64,000 nt of DNA from Astragalus membranaceus (taxonomy: Eukaryota > Streptophyta > Magnoliopsida > Fabales > Fabaceae). The notes below the pieces were generated by a model. The model did not search any database, was not told the origin of the DNA, and saw only the letters and a list, made by a program, of their open reading frames with translations. Each line of letters begins with the position of its first letter. Within the stretch, counting starts at the first letter, position 1. This document shows, in pieces, positions 21,988-33,662 of this stretch. Position numbers and translations under genes: made by a program. Location: positions 107,389,806 to 107,453,805 of the forward strand of contig CM076849.1 of the NCBI GenBank assembly GCA_039519185.1. Reading direction: 5' to 3'.

Positions 21988-22587
21988 TTAACAATTGTTC
22001 ATAGTTATAATTTCAGTATAATTAGGTATATATATGTCGATTTGTAAAATATTTTTTTGCGTATTGATATAATTATTCATAATTTGTTGCTTATTTTTTG
22101 AATGATTTTTTTGGTGAAAAATACCTTTTAAAAGAATACAAACCCCGTTGGACCAATAGCTTAATCTATATCTTGGGATAAGGGGTCGATCTGGTGTTTC
22201 TGGGTTCGATTTTCGTAGAGGACAAATTCGGTGTTGGCCAGTACGAAATTTGATCATAAATACGAGTAGAGAGTAGTCTTTCGTTGAAAGCGTTGTGGCA
22301 ATATAATGGTAACCATCAATGATCGGAACCAAAATATGAAAATTAACAAAGGGGTGGACCTTTATATTTTGCACTTATATGTATAAATACCCATCAGACT
22401 ATTGGTTATCTTAGAAGTTGCCATATGTATGTATGGTGTATCATGTGAGAGAAGTTTTAATATGAGAGGGTGAGAGTAGTAAATCTGGGCTTTATAACAA
22501 TACATGGATGATTGTGATTAAAAGAGAGTTGGTTATCACATCGACTTTTTGTTTTAATCTCAACCACCCATAATGGCCATTTTAAAA
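21988..22587. other. No gene recognised
   Basis: AT-rich sequence. A CTGGGTTCGATTTTCG segment at about 22200 resembles a pol III B box, but I found no matching A box. Confidence 0.3.
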
Positions 22588-22680
22588 CTGTCCCCGAGGG
22601 GATTCGAACTCAGCACCTTGAGGATATACGGCTAGCTCTTGCCACTGAGCTAGCACCTCAAGTGTCCTAAGGAAGTTTTA
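22588..22680 (-). repeat. tRNA-derived SINE-like sequence (reverse)
   Basis: On the reverse strand GGTGCTAGCTCAGTGGCAAG (A box) is followed by GAGTTCGAATCCCC (B box) with tRNA-like spacing. The acceptor arms do not pair and flanking similarity continues past the tRNA end, so it reads as a SINE head. Confidence 0.55.
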
Positions 22681-22929
22681 GTTGTGTGCAAAGTGGATAT
22701 CATCTGGTACCTTCTTAATAGGCCTGTCTTGGGTGGCGTTAAAAACACAATTAGAGCAAGTGCACTCTCTCGCAGAAGTAGTATAAAAGATAACATCTCC
22801 ACAAGGATTAATAAACAAGTACCAAACTACTTAAGATTAATTATTATTTAGACGAACGAATGGTTGGTGGTTATAGAAACTAAAATAAAAAATAGAGAAA
22901 TGAATAACAAGAATTAAAATACTAGATTT
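22681..22929. other. No gene recognised
   Basis: AT-rich sequence between the reverse SINE-like head and the SIRE-like pol remnant. I see no coding sense, repeat or RNA gene here. Confidence 0.3.
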
Positions 22930-25114
22930 AATCAAGGAAATTAGAAGTGATCATGGAGGAGAGTACAACCTTCCCAAATATTTTTGGGGTCATGCAGTTG
23001 ATACAGCATGTCACGTGCTAAACAGGGTATACCTGAGGCTATCTCTTAACAAGACACTATACGAGTTGTGGAATGGTAGAGCTTCAAATATTTCATACTT
23101 CAAGGTTTTTGGAAGTAAGTGCTTCATTCTCAACACAAAAGATAAGTTGGGTAAGTTTGATGCAAAATCAACTGAAGGTATTTTTATGGGTTATTCAAGT
23201 CATAGTAGAGAATACATTGTTTACAATAAAATTGATAAATGTATGCAAGAATCAATACATGTTTCTTTTGATGAGACTAACCCTTTTGCTAAGAAAGTTG
23301 ATGATGAGGATGAAGTGGTTGAAGTGATCAAAAACAGAATACCTGAATCAAACATCGAAAGTGTGAAGAAGCCGAGGTGAAAGTGGAACCTCAAGAAGAA
23401 GCTGAAGTGGAACGAGAGCCCCAAGACATCGATGACCATCTCCATGGAAGAACACATGATGATTTTCCCAAAACTTGGAACTCAGTTCGAGATCATCCCA
23501 TGGAGCAAATTATTGGTAGTCAATCAAAGGGGGTAACAACTCATTCTTCTCTTAATCATTTATGCTTTCATAGTGCTTTTGTCTCTCAGATAGTTCCTAA
23601 TAATATTAAGGAAGCTTTATGTGATCCAGAATGGGTTGTGTCAATGCAAAAGGAATTTGTACAATTTGAACGGAACAAAGTTTGGCATTTAGTTGAAAAA
23701 CCCGTTGATAGAACCATCATTGGTACTAAATGGGTTTTTTGCAACAAACTTGATGAAACTGGTGTTATTTTATTAAATAAAATCCGTTTAGTTGTTCAAG
23801 ATTTTAACCAAATCGAAGGGGTAGATTTTTAAGAAACTTTTTCTCCGGTGGCTAGGTTGGAGTCCATTCGTATAATACTAGCCTTTCCTAGTTACATGGA
23901 CTTCAAACTACACCAAATGGATGTCAAGAGTGCCTTCCTAAATGGATTTTTAGAAGAGGAAGTATATGTAAAACAACGTCCTGGTTTTGAAGATTTTAAA
24001 AACTCAAACCATGTTTTCAAACTTGACAAAGCACTTTATGGATTAAAACAAGCTCCTAGAGCTTGGTATGAGAGACTGAGCAAACATTTAATTGCAAATG
24101 GTTTCAAAAAGGGTAAGATTGATTCTACCGTATTCCTTAAAACCAAGGGCAAACATATCATAGTTGTTCAAATTTATGTCGATGATATTATTTTTGGGTC
24201 TACTAATGATGATCTGTGGAAGGAGTTTTCTGAAATGATGACTAGCGAGTTTGAGATGAGCATGATGGGGGAGCTGAACTTTTTTTTTGGACTTCAAGTG
24301 AAGTAAATGAAGGAAGGAATCTTCATCTGTCAAAACAAGTTCTCAAAGGAGCTACTAATTAAAGAAGTTTGACATGAGTGATGCAAAGGAAATCGGTACA
24401 CCCATGGCGACTGCAACAAAGTTGGATAAGGACGGGCAAGGTAAACCAGTCACCGAAACAATGTATCGAGGTATGATCGGTAGTCTCTTGTATTTAACTG
24501 CTTCTCGACTGGATATTATGTTTGTTGTGTGCCTTTGTGCTCGATTTCAAGCACGTCCCAAAGAATCACATTTAAAAGCTGTAAAACAGATTCTTAGATA
24601 TGTTAAGGGAACCTCCGATTTTGGACTGTGGTACCCGAAATCGACTCAGTTTTCTTTAGTCGGTTTCTGTGATGCTGATTTTCTTAGGAAGAGTACTACT
24701 GGGACCTATCATTTCTTAGGTCCTTGTTTGACCCTCTGGTCTAGTAAAAAACAGAACAGTGTTGCTTTGTCCACCCCTGAAGCCGAATATGTTGCGGTTG
24801 GAAATTGCGTTGCACAAGTTCTGTGGATGAAACAGACTTTGGAGGATTTTGGTTTGTTATCTGACAATGTGCCAGTTCTATGTGATAACACTAGTGCCAT
24901 TAACATTGCTAAGAACCCCATCCAACACTCTAGAACTAAGCATATAGAAATAAGGTATCATTTCATCAGAGACCATGTTTCTAGGGGGAGCATAGCATTA
25001 AATTTTGTAGGCACCGATGACCAACTAGCAAACATCTTCACGAAACCACTAGCCGAAGTTCAATTTTGTAAGATCCGGAGAGAGCTCAGTATGCTTGATT
25101 TTGCCAGCCTATAA
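22930..25114 (+). pseudogene. SIRE-like Copia pol, 5'-truncated and broken
   Basis: The remnant starts in integrase at SDHGGEYN, then jumps to LPKYFWGHAVDTACHVLNR. The stretch holding the third catalytic residue (Glu) is deleted at about 22967. RT follows with LDVKSAFLNG-like MDVKSAFLNG and YVDDIIFGSTN, then RNase H with DADF and EAEYVA. Stops at 23830 and 24304 and a frameshift near 24365 separate the blocks. The YVDDIIFGS and QVLWMKQTLEDFG signatures fit the SIRE/Maximus lineage of Copia. Gag, protease and the 5' LTR are missing. The 3' LTR lies just downstream. Confidence 0.88.
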
Positions 25115-25325
25115 TGTGATTATGTGATGTCTTTTTGAAGTGCTATGTGCTTGTTATATCATATGCTCCGTGTCTTGTGTGTCTTCCCTCCTTTTTGATG
25201 AAAACGAAGTGGGAGAAAGACTTGCTGCTTATTGCATTGCTTTTTTTTTTGCTTATGCTTAGGGGGAGCTTATGCCGTTGTTTCTTGTTCATCGCCTCCC
25301 TATGCATAAGGTAATTTGTTATCAT

Positions 25326-25338
25326 CAAAAAGGGGGAG
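25326..25338 (+). promoter_or_regulatory. Polypurine tract of the SIRE-like element
   Basis: AAAAAGGGGGAG directly precedes the LTR. A similar AGGGGGAGC occurs about 65 bp upstream (25261). Purine tracts of this form after pol are typical of the SIRE lineage. Confidence 0.7.
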
Positions 25339-26971
25339 TTTTTTGAACCAAGGTCAAACACTCTTTGTTTTGTATGATAGAAAATTACAACCTGTTTACT
25401 AATGGTTATAGTTGAACCAAAGTATAGGGCATGAACCGAATCACAAGGCATGAACCACTTGACATGATATCTTAAAGTGTAGCAACTTGGAGGAGAAGCT
25501 ACTCAAGCGTTTAAAGAGGGAAATCAATTTTGTGCTTCAATTTAGAGAGGAAAATCGATTTGCTAAATTGTTTTGGAAAGAAAACAATCGATTGATGACT
25601 TTATGTATTTTAAGTGCTAAATCGATTTCTAGCTTGTTTAGGAAGCCAAAAATCGATTTCCCTTCTATTCTTTTGAAGCCAAAAATCGATTTCTATATTA
25701 GATTGGTTTTAGAAAAGAATTTGTTTTGGAAATAAAACAATCGATTGATGACTTGTTATTTTTAAAAGACCAAAATTGTTTGTCCTCTTGCTTTTGGGAG
25801 CAAGCAATCGATTTCCTTCTTAATTCCCCAGGCATAAAATCGATTTTTCTCTTATATTTTAAAGAACAAAATCGATTTTCATCCTATTTCGTTCAAGGAA
25901 TCAATCGATTCTTCACTTATCACAATTGTGTTAAAAAGTGCATCAACGGTCATATTTTGAGTAAATAATCGATTTTCATACCCATTATTTTTAAGCAAGG
26001 AATTGATTTACTACTCACCTATTTTACGAAAGATTTTAGTCCAACGGTCATATTTTTACAAAACCCTATAAATAGGGCTTAGGGTTTTTCATGAAAAGCA
26101 GGGAGAACAGCATCGCACAATCTACAAATCAAAAGAACAAAAGAACAGAACTCTCACCGTCATATTTTACGTTCTTCATCTTTGAATCTAAATCTCTCAT
26201 CTCTCTCAACTACTATACTGTGATACTGCTTGAGTGATTGGATCCTAGTTTTCATTTGTAATCGTCCATACTTGGTTGTTGTGAAATCCTTGGAAGTTCT
26301 CTTGGGTAATTCAATCGGGGAGATTGGACTGTAGCGAAATCCTTAGAGGGGAGCTTGGGTTCTCAATTTGGGGAAAATTGAGATTTGTGTGATAGCTATA
26401 GGGAAGTTGCTCGCTTGTAAGATGTTGAAGAAGTTCTTCTCATATAGTGGTTATTATCAAGTCCGAAGGTTGCAAAGACGGAGGCCGAGGACGTAGGGAT
26501 TTTATCCCGAACCTCGTAAAAATCACGATGTACTTCTTTCCCTTATCTCTACTTTACTTTTACTGTATACTTGTTAATTATCATTGCATTAGATATTACT
26601 TCATGTAGCCTTCAGTATCACTGTAATTGTTTCTGCCATTGTTATAGCTTGCTTAGATATTGCATATAGTTTAAATCCTCTTTTCTGCATTCGATTTAAA
26701 CTAGCATCTTCAATTGGGGAAAATTGATTTCTAGCCTATTATTTATAAAGCACACAATCAATTGTGCACTTGATTTTGGAAGCAAAGAATCGATTGTGCA
26801 CTTCTCTTTGGAAGCAAGCAATCGATTGTTGACTTCCTTTTTGAAGCAAGCAATCGATTGTTGACTTGCTTTAGGAAGCAAGAAATCGATTATATATATG
26901 TTTTTTAAAAGATTTCAATTTTAGCATATAACCTTATTCACCCCCCTCTAAGGTTATCATATAGTCCAACA
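25339..26971 (+). repeat. 3' LTR of SIRE-like Copia element
   Basis: About 1.63 kb from a decayed start (TTTTTTGAACC) to TAGTCCAACA. A TATA box in CCCTATAAATAGGG (about 26062-26075) marks U3/R. The R/U5 part contains the GACGGAGGCCGAGGACGTAG block typical of SIRE LTRs, and the end has CACCCCCCTCTAAGG. The LTR is loaded with the palindrome AATCGATT (separate entry). Confidence 0.8.
25553..26891. repeat. Dispersed AATCGATT palindrome array
   Basis: I count 15 exact AATCGATT octamers plus several one-base variants (AATTGATT, AATCAATT) in the SIRE LTR. Eleven lie at 25553-25975 and four at 26787-26891. Many sit in longer similar contexts such as AAGCAAGCAATCGATTGTTG, roughly every 40 bp. None lies between about 26040 and 26700, the TATA-to-R region. 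Confidence 0.9.
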
Positions 26972-27198
26972 ATGAATACCCATTGAAGTCGATTGTAAAA
27001 TTTGAAACCTTCCCGCAAAGAGCTTGCAACCCAAACACCCTCCCCCTCAGAGAGAATGCTAGTTCAGTACCACCTCGCCAAGCTAGTCTTCTCTTCTACC
27101 AAATGTTGTCGAGCGAGGCCAATAACAATTAGGCATGCTGACCTTCTTTCCAAAAGGGATCAAAATTTGGACCAATGATGGTCAAAGCCATCAACCTA
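26972..27198. other. Unidentified sequence, left flank of CACTA stack
   Basis: 227 bp ending in the target duplication CTA (27196-27198). Its continuation is at 63658. Neither half has recognisable coding sense. Confidence 0.4.
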
Positions 27199-27569
27199 CA
27201 ATACAAAAAAATGCTGGATAGGCGACGGATATTAGCAAGGGATCCCAAATCCGTCGCCAAGTTCAACTTAGCGAGGGATTTAGTGACAGCAAATTCCGTC
27301 GCTGCAAGGCGCGCCTATTTTTTTTTAGAAATTCAAATCTGTCGCTAAACTTAAAATTTCGTCGCTAACGGTCTGTCGCTAACGGTCCGTCGCTAACGAT
27401 CACGTGAATGTTGGCAGATCTTAGAATTCGTAAAGTTCCCAATTCCGTCGCCAAACTTAATATTCGTCTCTATGAATCTGTCGCCAATACCTGGGAAGGC
27501 GTGAAAATTCAAAATTCGTCGCTAATTTTGATCGTCGTCGCTAGATTTGCGTCGCTAATTTTAGTTAAG
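27199..27569. repeat. Left TIR and GTCGC-rich subterminal repeats
   Basis: Contains more than ten CCGTCGC / GTCGCTAA words and their complements, in both orientations, e.g. in 27355-27400 (CGTCGCTAACGGTCTGTCGC). This is the expected transposase-binding region. Confidence 0.8.
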
Positions 27570-27574
27570 TTTTT

Positions 27575-27811
27575 TGGCTCAAGGACAATTGGAAGGGTGG
27601 AAAAAGAGAGAAACTCTCTAAATTCTCAAGAGAACATGTTATTACTTGATTATTGCTTGAATGACAAAATGCATGGTGATGAGCCCTATTTATACTACTC
27701 TTGTAGGGCTTTACATTACAAACTAGAAATATCTAGAAGCATTGATTACAAAAGATAAATCTAGAGATATGAATACTCTAGTTCCTATGACTAGAAAGAT
27801 CTAAAAAACTT
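27575..27811 (-). repeat. Partial 3' LTR of the deleted gypsy
   Basis: Matches 29214-29452 almost base for base, including a TATA-like segment in CCCTATTTATACTACTC. It stops at 27811, where gag-protease sequence begins directly. Confidence 0.88.
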
Positions 27812-29010
27812 CAATTTTTCCACCATATAGTTTGACACAACATTCTCATAGCTTCCACTATCGATGATGACCTCACAAACTTTGCCTTGCGAGGTGCAAC
27901 GAGTGTGGAAGATATTGTGTCTTAGCCATGGTTCTTCTTTGGCTGTTTTTGTGTGTAAGCTTCTTCTAACTACCAGTGATTCACCATAATCGGCGGGAAC
28001 AGGCTCTTCGTCATATATTGGCTCGCCCATCTCCTCTTCTTCCAACTCTTCACGATTATCTTCTTCTTCAGAAGCTTCGTGTATCTCCCCCTTAATGATG
28101 GTGATGGTTTTACGATTTGGACAATCAGAAGCAATATGTCCAAACCCTTGGCATTTGAAGCATTTGGGTGTCTTAGAATCGTTCTCTTTGGTTGTCTTTG
28201 GTTGGGGTTTGACTGAGGAACTAGGTTCTTTGGTTGATGGTTTGTTATGGTGGACATAATTTTTGGTGTAGGAAAGAGGTTGGTATGAAGATTTTTTAGG
28301 TAACTGTTTCTCAACCCGAATGGCTAGACAGATAACCTCATCCAAGCACCAATATTGTTGGAGTTGGACTGGGTGTGCAATTTCAGTGTTTAGCCCCCCA
28401 AGGTATCGAGCAATCGTTTGCTCTTCCTTTTCTTGGATGCACATTTCATCATTAACTTCTCAAATTCTCTAGTGTATTCTTCTACTGACAAAGATTTTTG
28501 ACGAAGATTTTGTAATTGAATAAAATTGTCTTGATAATAATGAGGAGGTAAAAACTTACGGGTTAGTTCTCGACGCATCTTCTCCCATGTCTTGATCTTG
28601 CTTTTCCCTTCACGCTCTCATTTCCTTTTAAGATTTTCCCACCAAATTGAAGCGTGTTTCTTCAGCTTGACGGCACTGATCTTTACCTTTTGCTCCTCAA
28701 GAACCTCCTTATACTCAAATACACGTTCAATGGTTTGTAGCCAATCCACAAACTCACCGGGTTGTAGCTTCCCTTCAAAATCTGGAATGTCTACTTTGAT
28801 ATCATTCATCCGAAGTTGACATTGGTGTGAGCGACTGCTTCTAGATGATGAAGAGTCACTACCAGAGCCATCATCTTCAAATCTTCTTCGTTGTGCTTCC
28901 AATAAGGCTTGTTGGGCATTGACAGTCTATTGTAGTTGTTGAATTTGTCGGCTCATTTCTTCCGTCTCGACTTCATGCAAAGACCATTCGTTTTGTCTTC
29001 TGGGTGGCAT
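27812..29010 (-). pseudogene. Gag and protease start of chromovirus-like gypsy
   Basis: Reverse-strand reading from ATG at 29010 (MPPRRQNEWSLHEVE). It has an in-frame TAG at 28927-28929 and frame changes near 28600 and 28440. The body carries a retrotransposon Gag core (WWENL, then SVEEYTREFEKLMMKC and YLGGL), a CCHC knuckle CFKCQGFGHIASDC, an acidic linker and the protease site VIIDSGSYENVVS. The protein is cut just after the protease begins by the deletion joining it to LTR sequence, so pol is gone. Confidence 0.85.
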
Positions 29011-29194
29011 TTTGATAATGGTGGTTGATGATCCTTTTGGTGAATATCGTGGCGGTGCGTGGAGGTTTTGTTGGCGGTGTTAGTTTCGCGAACAAATAGC
29101 CGCAAAATGAAGTTTTGGAAAAGCAACTCCTTGCTCACTTGAAAACTCACTTTCCATTGATTTCTTCGCTCAAACTCAACTCCGAGATATCGAA

Positions 29195-29213
29195 CCTGCT
29201 CTTGTGCCAAATA
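29195..29213 (-). promoter_or_regulatory. Decayed primer-binding site
   Basis: On the reverse strand TTTGGCACAAGAGCAGG follows the LTR end. It matches TGGTATCAGAGCAGG at about 12 of 15 positions, suggesting initiator tRNA-Met. Confidence 0.55.
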
Positions 29214-29515
29214 TGGCTCAGGGACTCGGAAGGGTGCAAAAAGAGAGAAACTCTCTAAATTCTCAAGAGAACATGTTATTATTTGATTATTGCTTGGATG
29301 ACAGAATGCATGGTGATGAGCCCTATTTATACTACTCTTGTAGGGCTTTACATTACAAACTAGAAAGATCTAGAAGCATTGATTACAAAAGATAAATCTA
29401 GAGATATGAATACTCTAGTTCCTATGACTAGAAAGATCTAGAAAACTTAAGATTTGACTAGTTCTTAATTATATCTTATTTAGTAGTGTATCTTGAAGGT
29501 TCCATAATACCCTTT
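29214..29515 (-). repeat. 5' LTR of the deleted gypsy, major part
   Basis: 302 bp. The remaining 32 bp of this LTR are at 58845-58876, on the far side of the Tat insertion; CCTTT at 29511-29515 is duplicated at 58840-58844. Confidence 0.85.
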
Positions 29516-29906
29516 TGTTCCGTACCGTACTTACGAGCTTAATGATAAGGTCGAAGTAGTTAGTAGATGTTATCCTTGATAATGTTCGATCTTAAGATGA
29601 CGGTCTTGTTCGATCTTGAGATGGCGGTCTTGTTCGATCTTGACTTGGCGGTGTTGTACCTGCAAGAACACTCTGAAGCTCAAGTCAGTGTTTGAATAAA
29701 TATGTGGTGGTTGGAGAAATTAATTACCATTAATGAGCATTGAGTGTGGTATTTATAGAGTTTGAATGTGTTTGTGTTGATGATTCTGAGCCAACCGGTC
29801 TTGCAGAGGTATCTGAGCCGTTGATTTGGTTGGGCTGTTAATGGGCCAAATTGATAATGGGCCCTAATAGGGGGAGCAAATATCAGTAACTATTATTAAC
29901 ATAACA
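29516..29906 (-). repeat. 3' LTR of the Tat element
   Basis: 391 bp. Contains three near-identical 24-bp tandem units starting GTTCGATCTTGAGATGGCGG (29586-29657, forward reading) and a TATA box on the reverse strand at about 29753-29762 (CTCTATAAATACC). Confidence 0.92.
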
Positions 29907-29923
29907 GTGGGCCCCCCAAGTCT
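29907..29923 (-). promoter_or_regulatory. Polypurine tract of the Tat element
   Basis: Reverse strand CTTGGGGGGCCCAC abuts the 3' LTR. Confidence 0.65.
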
Positions 29924-30226
29924 GGTCGCCTGAGGGGCGATCTTGACTTGATAAGCTGAAGCGATCTTGCGTTGTTGGTAGATATTTCATGTGGAAGTTT
30001 CCAGGGATTCCGACCTTGATTAGTAATGTTCGATCATGAGATGCACCGAGCTAGTGAAGGAAGCAACACTTCGTATTCTGTTCCAGGAATTAAATGTTTC
30101 TCACACGACGCGTGTCACGATGGTGACTATTGATGGTGACACTTCGTTTTTTGGCGTGCGTTTGTTGGATTTTGATTGGACCTGTCGATTCGACTTTCCA
30201 GGCCCAGCCCATGATATTTGGCCCAC

Positions 30227-30236
30227 TATAAATAGG
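30227..30236 (+). promoter_or_regulatory. TATA box of the Tat antisense gene
   Basis: TATAAATAGG on the forward strand, inside the Tat interior, about 400 bp before the antisense ATG at 30627 and in the right orientation for it. Confidence 0.6.
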
Positions 30237-30626
30237 AGGTCAATGTCTTTCATTTTGTTGCTACTATCTCACTTTGCTCTGATCACCGGTCTTGAGTTGT
30301 CGAGCTTCTCCGAGCAAGGCGATCTTGGCGGTAGTTTTGGAATTTTCAAGCGGAGCTCAATCAGAAGATCGATAAGAATCTCTTTCTGCTTTATTTCGAG
30401 GTTAGTTCTTTAACTGTTTTCTATTCCGTTTTTGTGCTTTGGAATCCTTCCAATTTTTGTTTATTTTCTCAGAGTGGGGTCGTCAGGTCGGGTTCCGACT
30501 TGCTCGCGAACCCATTTTCGATGCTTACTCCTGACATTTCGTCCCATGTTTCTGCAGATCGACCTGGCGATTACCAAAAAGACTCGTAGGGATATTACAG
30601 TCTACCGAAACGAATTCGCAAAGAAA

Positions 30627-33047
30627 ATGGCCTCTGGTGGTGAAATTCCTGAAGGTCGAATCGATCCAACAGTGGATGTTGTTCCTGATGTACAAGAGCA
30701 TTCTGCTTCCGCTCCGACAAGTGATAAGGCGGGGGATCATTTCGATGTTGCAAGCTCTTCTCCGGTGGACGGAGATGACGAGCTCATTGAGGATGCTGAG
30801 GAAGCCGAGGATGAAGACCGCACGATTGATGTGGTGGCTCTTTCATCAGAATCTGGTGAGTAAGTTCGATCTGGAGAAGAACCGGGCAGTTTGAATACTG
30901 CTGAATTAGAGAGCTCTGATACTGATTTTGGCGATTCTGAGGAGCTTCAGGAACATCGCCGAACAAACCGAGCAAGCACACGTCGTGCCTCAGAAGCTTC
31001 AAATGATGGTTACTCCAGTACCGGTTCAGGAGACCATGATGTATTGGTGCGAGAAATTCGCCCCTATGATTGGGTTTCCAACAAAATTTTGGAGATCGAA
31101 TCGTTGTACTGGTCTGGCCATAACTTAGAGTCAGTGGCTAAGAAAATTCTTGGGAGATCTGGAAACATTTGGAGGTTTGAAGGTATGGGCGATGGGGACC
31201 ATGTGGCTTCCTGGGCAGGAGAGCTTAATTTCACTATGTACCATGTGACCATAAATGACATGAACATTCGGCCTCCTTTTACCTCTCTTCAACAAACCGT
31301 CCTGGCCGAGCTGGACGTAGCCCCCTCTCAATTGCATCCAAATGCGTGGGCTTTCCTTCGAGCCTTCGAGCTGATGTGCCTTCATTTGGAGAGACCGGTG
31401 TCGCCTCTTCTCTTCTTTCATTTGTTCGAGCTTAATCGAAACAGTGGGGAGGACAAGTCCGGTCGTGAGCATGTCAGCATTCGCTTTAGACGAGGTGCAA
31501 AGATCTTCAAAGCTTATGCTGATTCATTGAGGGGAACTTGGAAACAACTTTTCTACTGGGTCGAACCGGTGGATGACAAGGCTATCGACCGTGTGGGGAA
31601 GTTCCGGGTTGATGGTCGGACTTTGGTGTCCACCAAGTTTCCTATTGGTTGGAGTAGCGGTCATTTCAATAGGTCGACGCATTCTTATTCCGTTGGTGAG
31701 GATCGGTTGAGTGCTGACGATCTTCTTACCAAAAAGATTCTGATCTTCATTTCCCAAAGCATCCCATATTCAAAGCACAAATACCGAGGTATCCCTACAG
31801 ATCGGAAAGTTCAGGCTGGAAAACGGAAGCAAGTGCAAATAGTTTTAGGTAGATCGTCTTTCTGGGGTGGAATTTTGTGTTTTTGATTTTGACTGGAAGT
31901 TATATAACTTGTTATTCCTTATTTTTCAGATACGATGGCACCAAAAAGGCTTGATTTTATGAAGATGCTGGCAACGAAAACGATCGATGCTGAAGAAGAG
32001 GAGGTTCCGTCTCAAACATTCCCTCAATCTGAGGCCATGGCCGAGGTTGCCATTCCTGCCGAACCAGTCAACACTATTACCCAATAGGACCTGGTCTGGG
32101 CCGAGGTTGAACAAGAAGGAAGAACAAATCCTATATTCGATCGTTCTCCTCCAGTTGCTCAAGGTGCTGGTGTTGGGTCCTCTGGAAAAAGGGTACGAGG
32201 CGATGTCGGTGATGATTTGAGATCGGCAAAGAAAAACAAAACCTCGAAGAGACCAAAGCATAGGTCTAAAGCCGTTCCTTTGGACGAGAAGTTCCTCGAG
32301 CAAAATTTTGATCAATGGCGAGAGGATCCTGTAGCAGCATCGGCCCAGATCTTTGTGAATCTTGCTGAGGTTCATAAGATCGAGAAACAGAAGTATGAGA
32401 AGCAAGCCAAAGGTAGGCGGCTTTTTGTTGGTTTTGTTGATTTGTCTATGATTTTGCTCTTGGTTTTGATATCTTCGTTGTTTATGTTAGTAGATTTGTT
32501 GGAGCTCGAGAAGGCCAAACGGGTCAAGCTTCTAGAGGATATGTCTTTGAGGAGCAGAAGCTTCGTGCCGAAGGAAGACCAAGGGGAATTCACTCGTCGT
32601 GCCGAGGCTGCTGAGACCCATGTGAAGGAGCTTGAAAACCAGGTGGCAGGTCTAGCGGAATCTGAGGCCGAGGCAAAACGACAGATAAGGAGTTTAGAGG
32701 ATCGGATTGCCGAGCTGGAGGATAAACTGAAAAAGGCCTCAGAGGTGAGGGCGGAATCGAGTAGTGATCCCGAAGCTCGAATTGCAGAACTCCAGGCAGC
32801 CCTACAACAAAGCAAGAAGAATGCGAGGGAGGCTGCAAAAAATGCCAAGGAGGCTGCTGAAGGGGCGATCGAGCTTTATAAGGCAGGTTTTGAGTGTGCT
32901 CTTCAGCAGGCTCTTTTGGTCAATCTTTTCCTCCGTTTGGACCGGGCAATCATCGATGTCGATCATGAGGTCGAGGGAAATTGTATTGTCAAGGTCGACC
33001 CTCAGAATGGGAAGACCGTTATCTTTTCGACCTCGGATGCTCAGTGA
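30627..33047 (+). pseudogene. Tat antisense ORF, multi-exon, nearly intact
   Basis: Forward gene opposite to gag-pol, between integrase and the 3' LTR. The N-terminal part is Ser/Asp/Glu-rich. The middle (about 31050-31800) resembles the putative gypsy-type transposon domain (LHLERPVSPLLFFHLFELNR and surroundings). The C-terminal part is basic, then a long coiled coil (32550-32870). The coding frame is continuous only if introns are removed at 31849-31929 (GT..AG) and 32413-32490 (acceptor TTAGTAG, a NAGNAG site). A third candidate is 30856-30909, and a 5' UTR intron is possible at 30401-30557. One in-frame TAG at 32085-32087 breaks it. Function of such antisense ORFs is unknown. Confidence 0.75.
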
Positions 33048-33660
33048 TTTTCAGCATTTTTTGTAGAAGTTCTGGGTATATACCTTATCTGATCAGGTTT
33101 TGCATATACTTAGAACTTCGACATGCAATTTGAATTTTTGAGGGCTCGGCCATGTCCGAGACGTTTGTAATTTTGAAATACGTTTTAATCGATCTTTGAT
33201 TTTGGATATCGTTACGAGCTTTATGAATGCTTTTTTAATTCTGCAAGTCATGTATGTCGTTTTTGTAGAGATTGTTTAGCACGTGTTTATGAGCAAGTCA
33301 TATACGTCGTCCTATAGGGTAGTTTACCAGGACTCGGTCCAGATTTAACTCGCCTTGTAGGGGTATTGGCAACTGGGGCCAATAGTCCTTCTTAGGACAT
33401 TTCGATCCTTGAAGACATAATCCCTTTGAGATAGTTTACCAAGACTCGGCTCAGATTTAACTGTTCTCAAAGAGTTGCGACCTTGGTCGGTCGCTTGGGG
33501 AGATCTTTAAAGTCGGTCCCAGTCACTTCCTGAGAAGGAAATTTGGTTCCTACATTTTGTTTGATGAAACCAAGAATGTGTGGAACGTCGGTAAGATCAC
33601 CGCAAGAATTTGTGGAACATCGGCAAGGTTACCCTTGTTTATAAAAAACGAGCAACTCGA
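33048..33660. other. Tat spacer between antisense gene and integrase
   Basis: Non-coding. Contains a repeated AGTTTACCA(G/A)GACTCGG segment at 33322 and 33431. It probably holds the converging 3' ends of the sense pol and antisense transcripts. Confidence 0.5.
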
Positions 33661-33662
33661 TT

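Noticed and set aside
22930..25114. Two or more separate Copia insertions
   Set aside because: Integrase, RT and RNase H blocks are collinear with small stops and slips and lead straight to one purine tract and LTR, so one decayed element explains them.
25553..26891. CRISPR-like array of short repeats
   Set aside because: The repeated unit is an 8-bp palindrome with irregular spacing inside a plant LTR; no cas-like genes and a eukaryotic setting.
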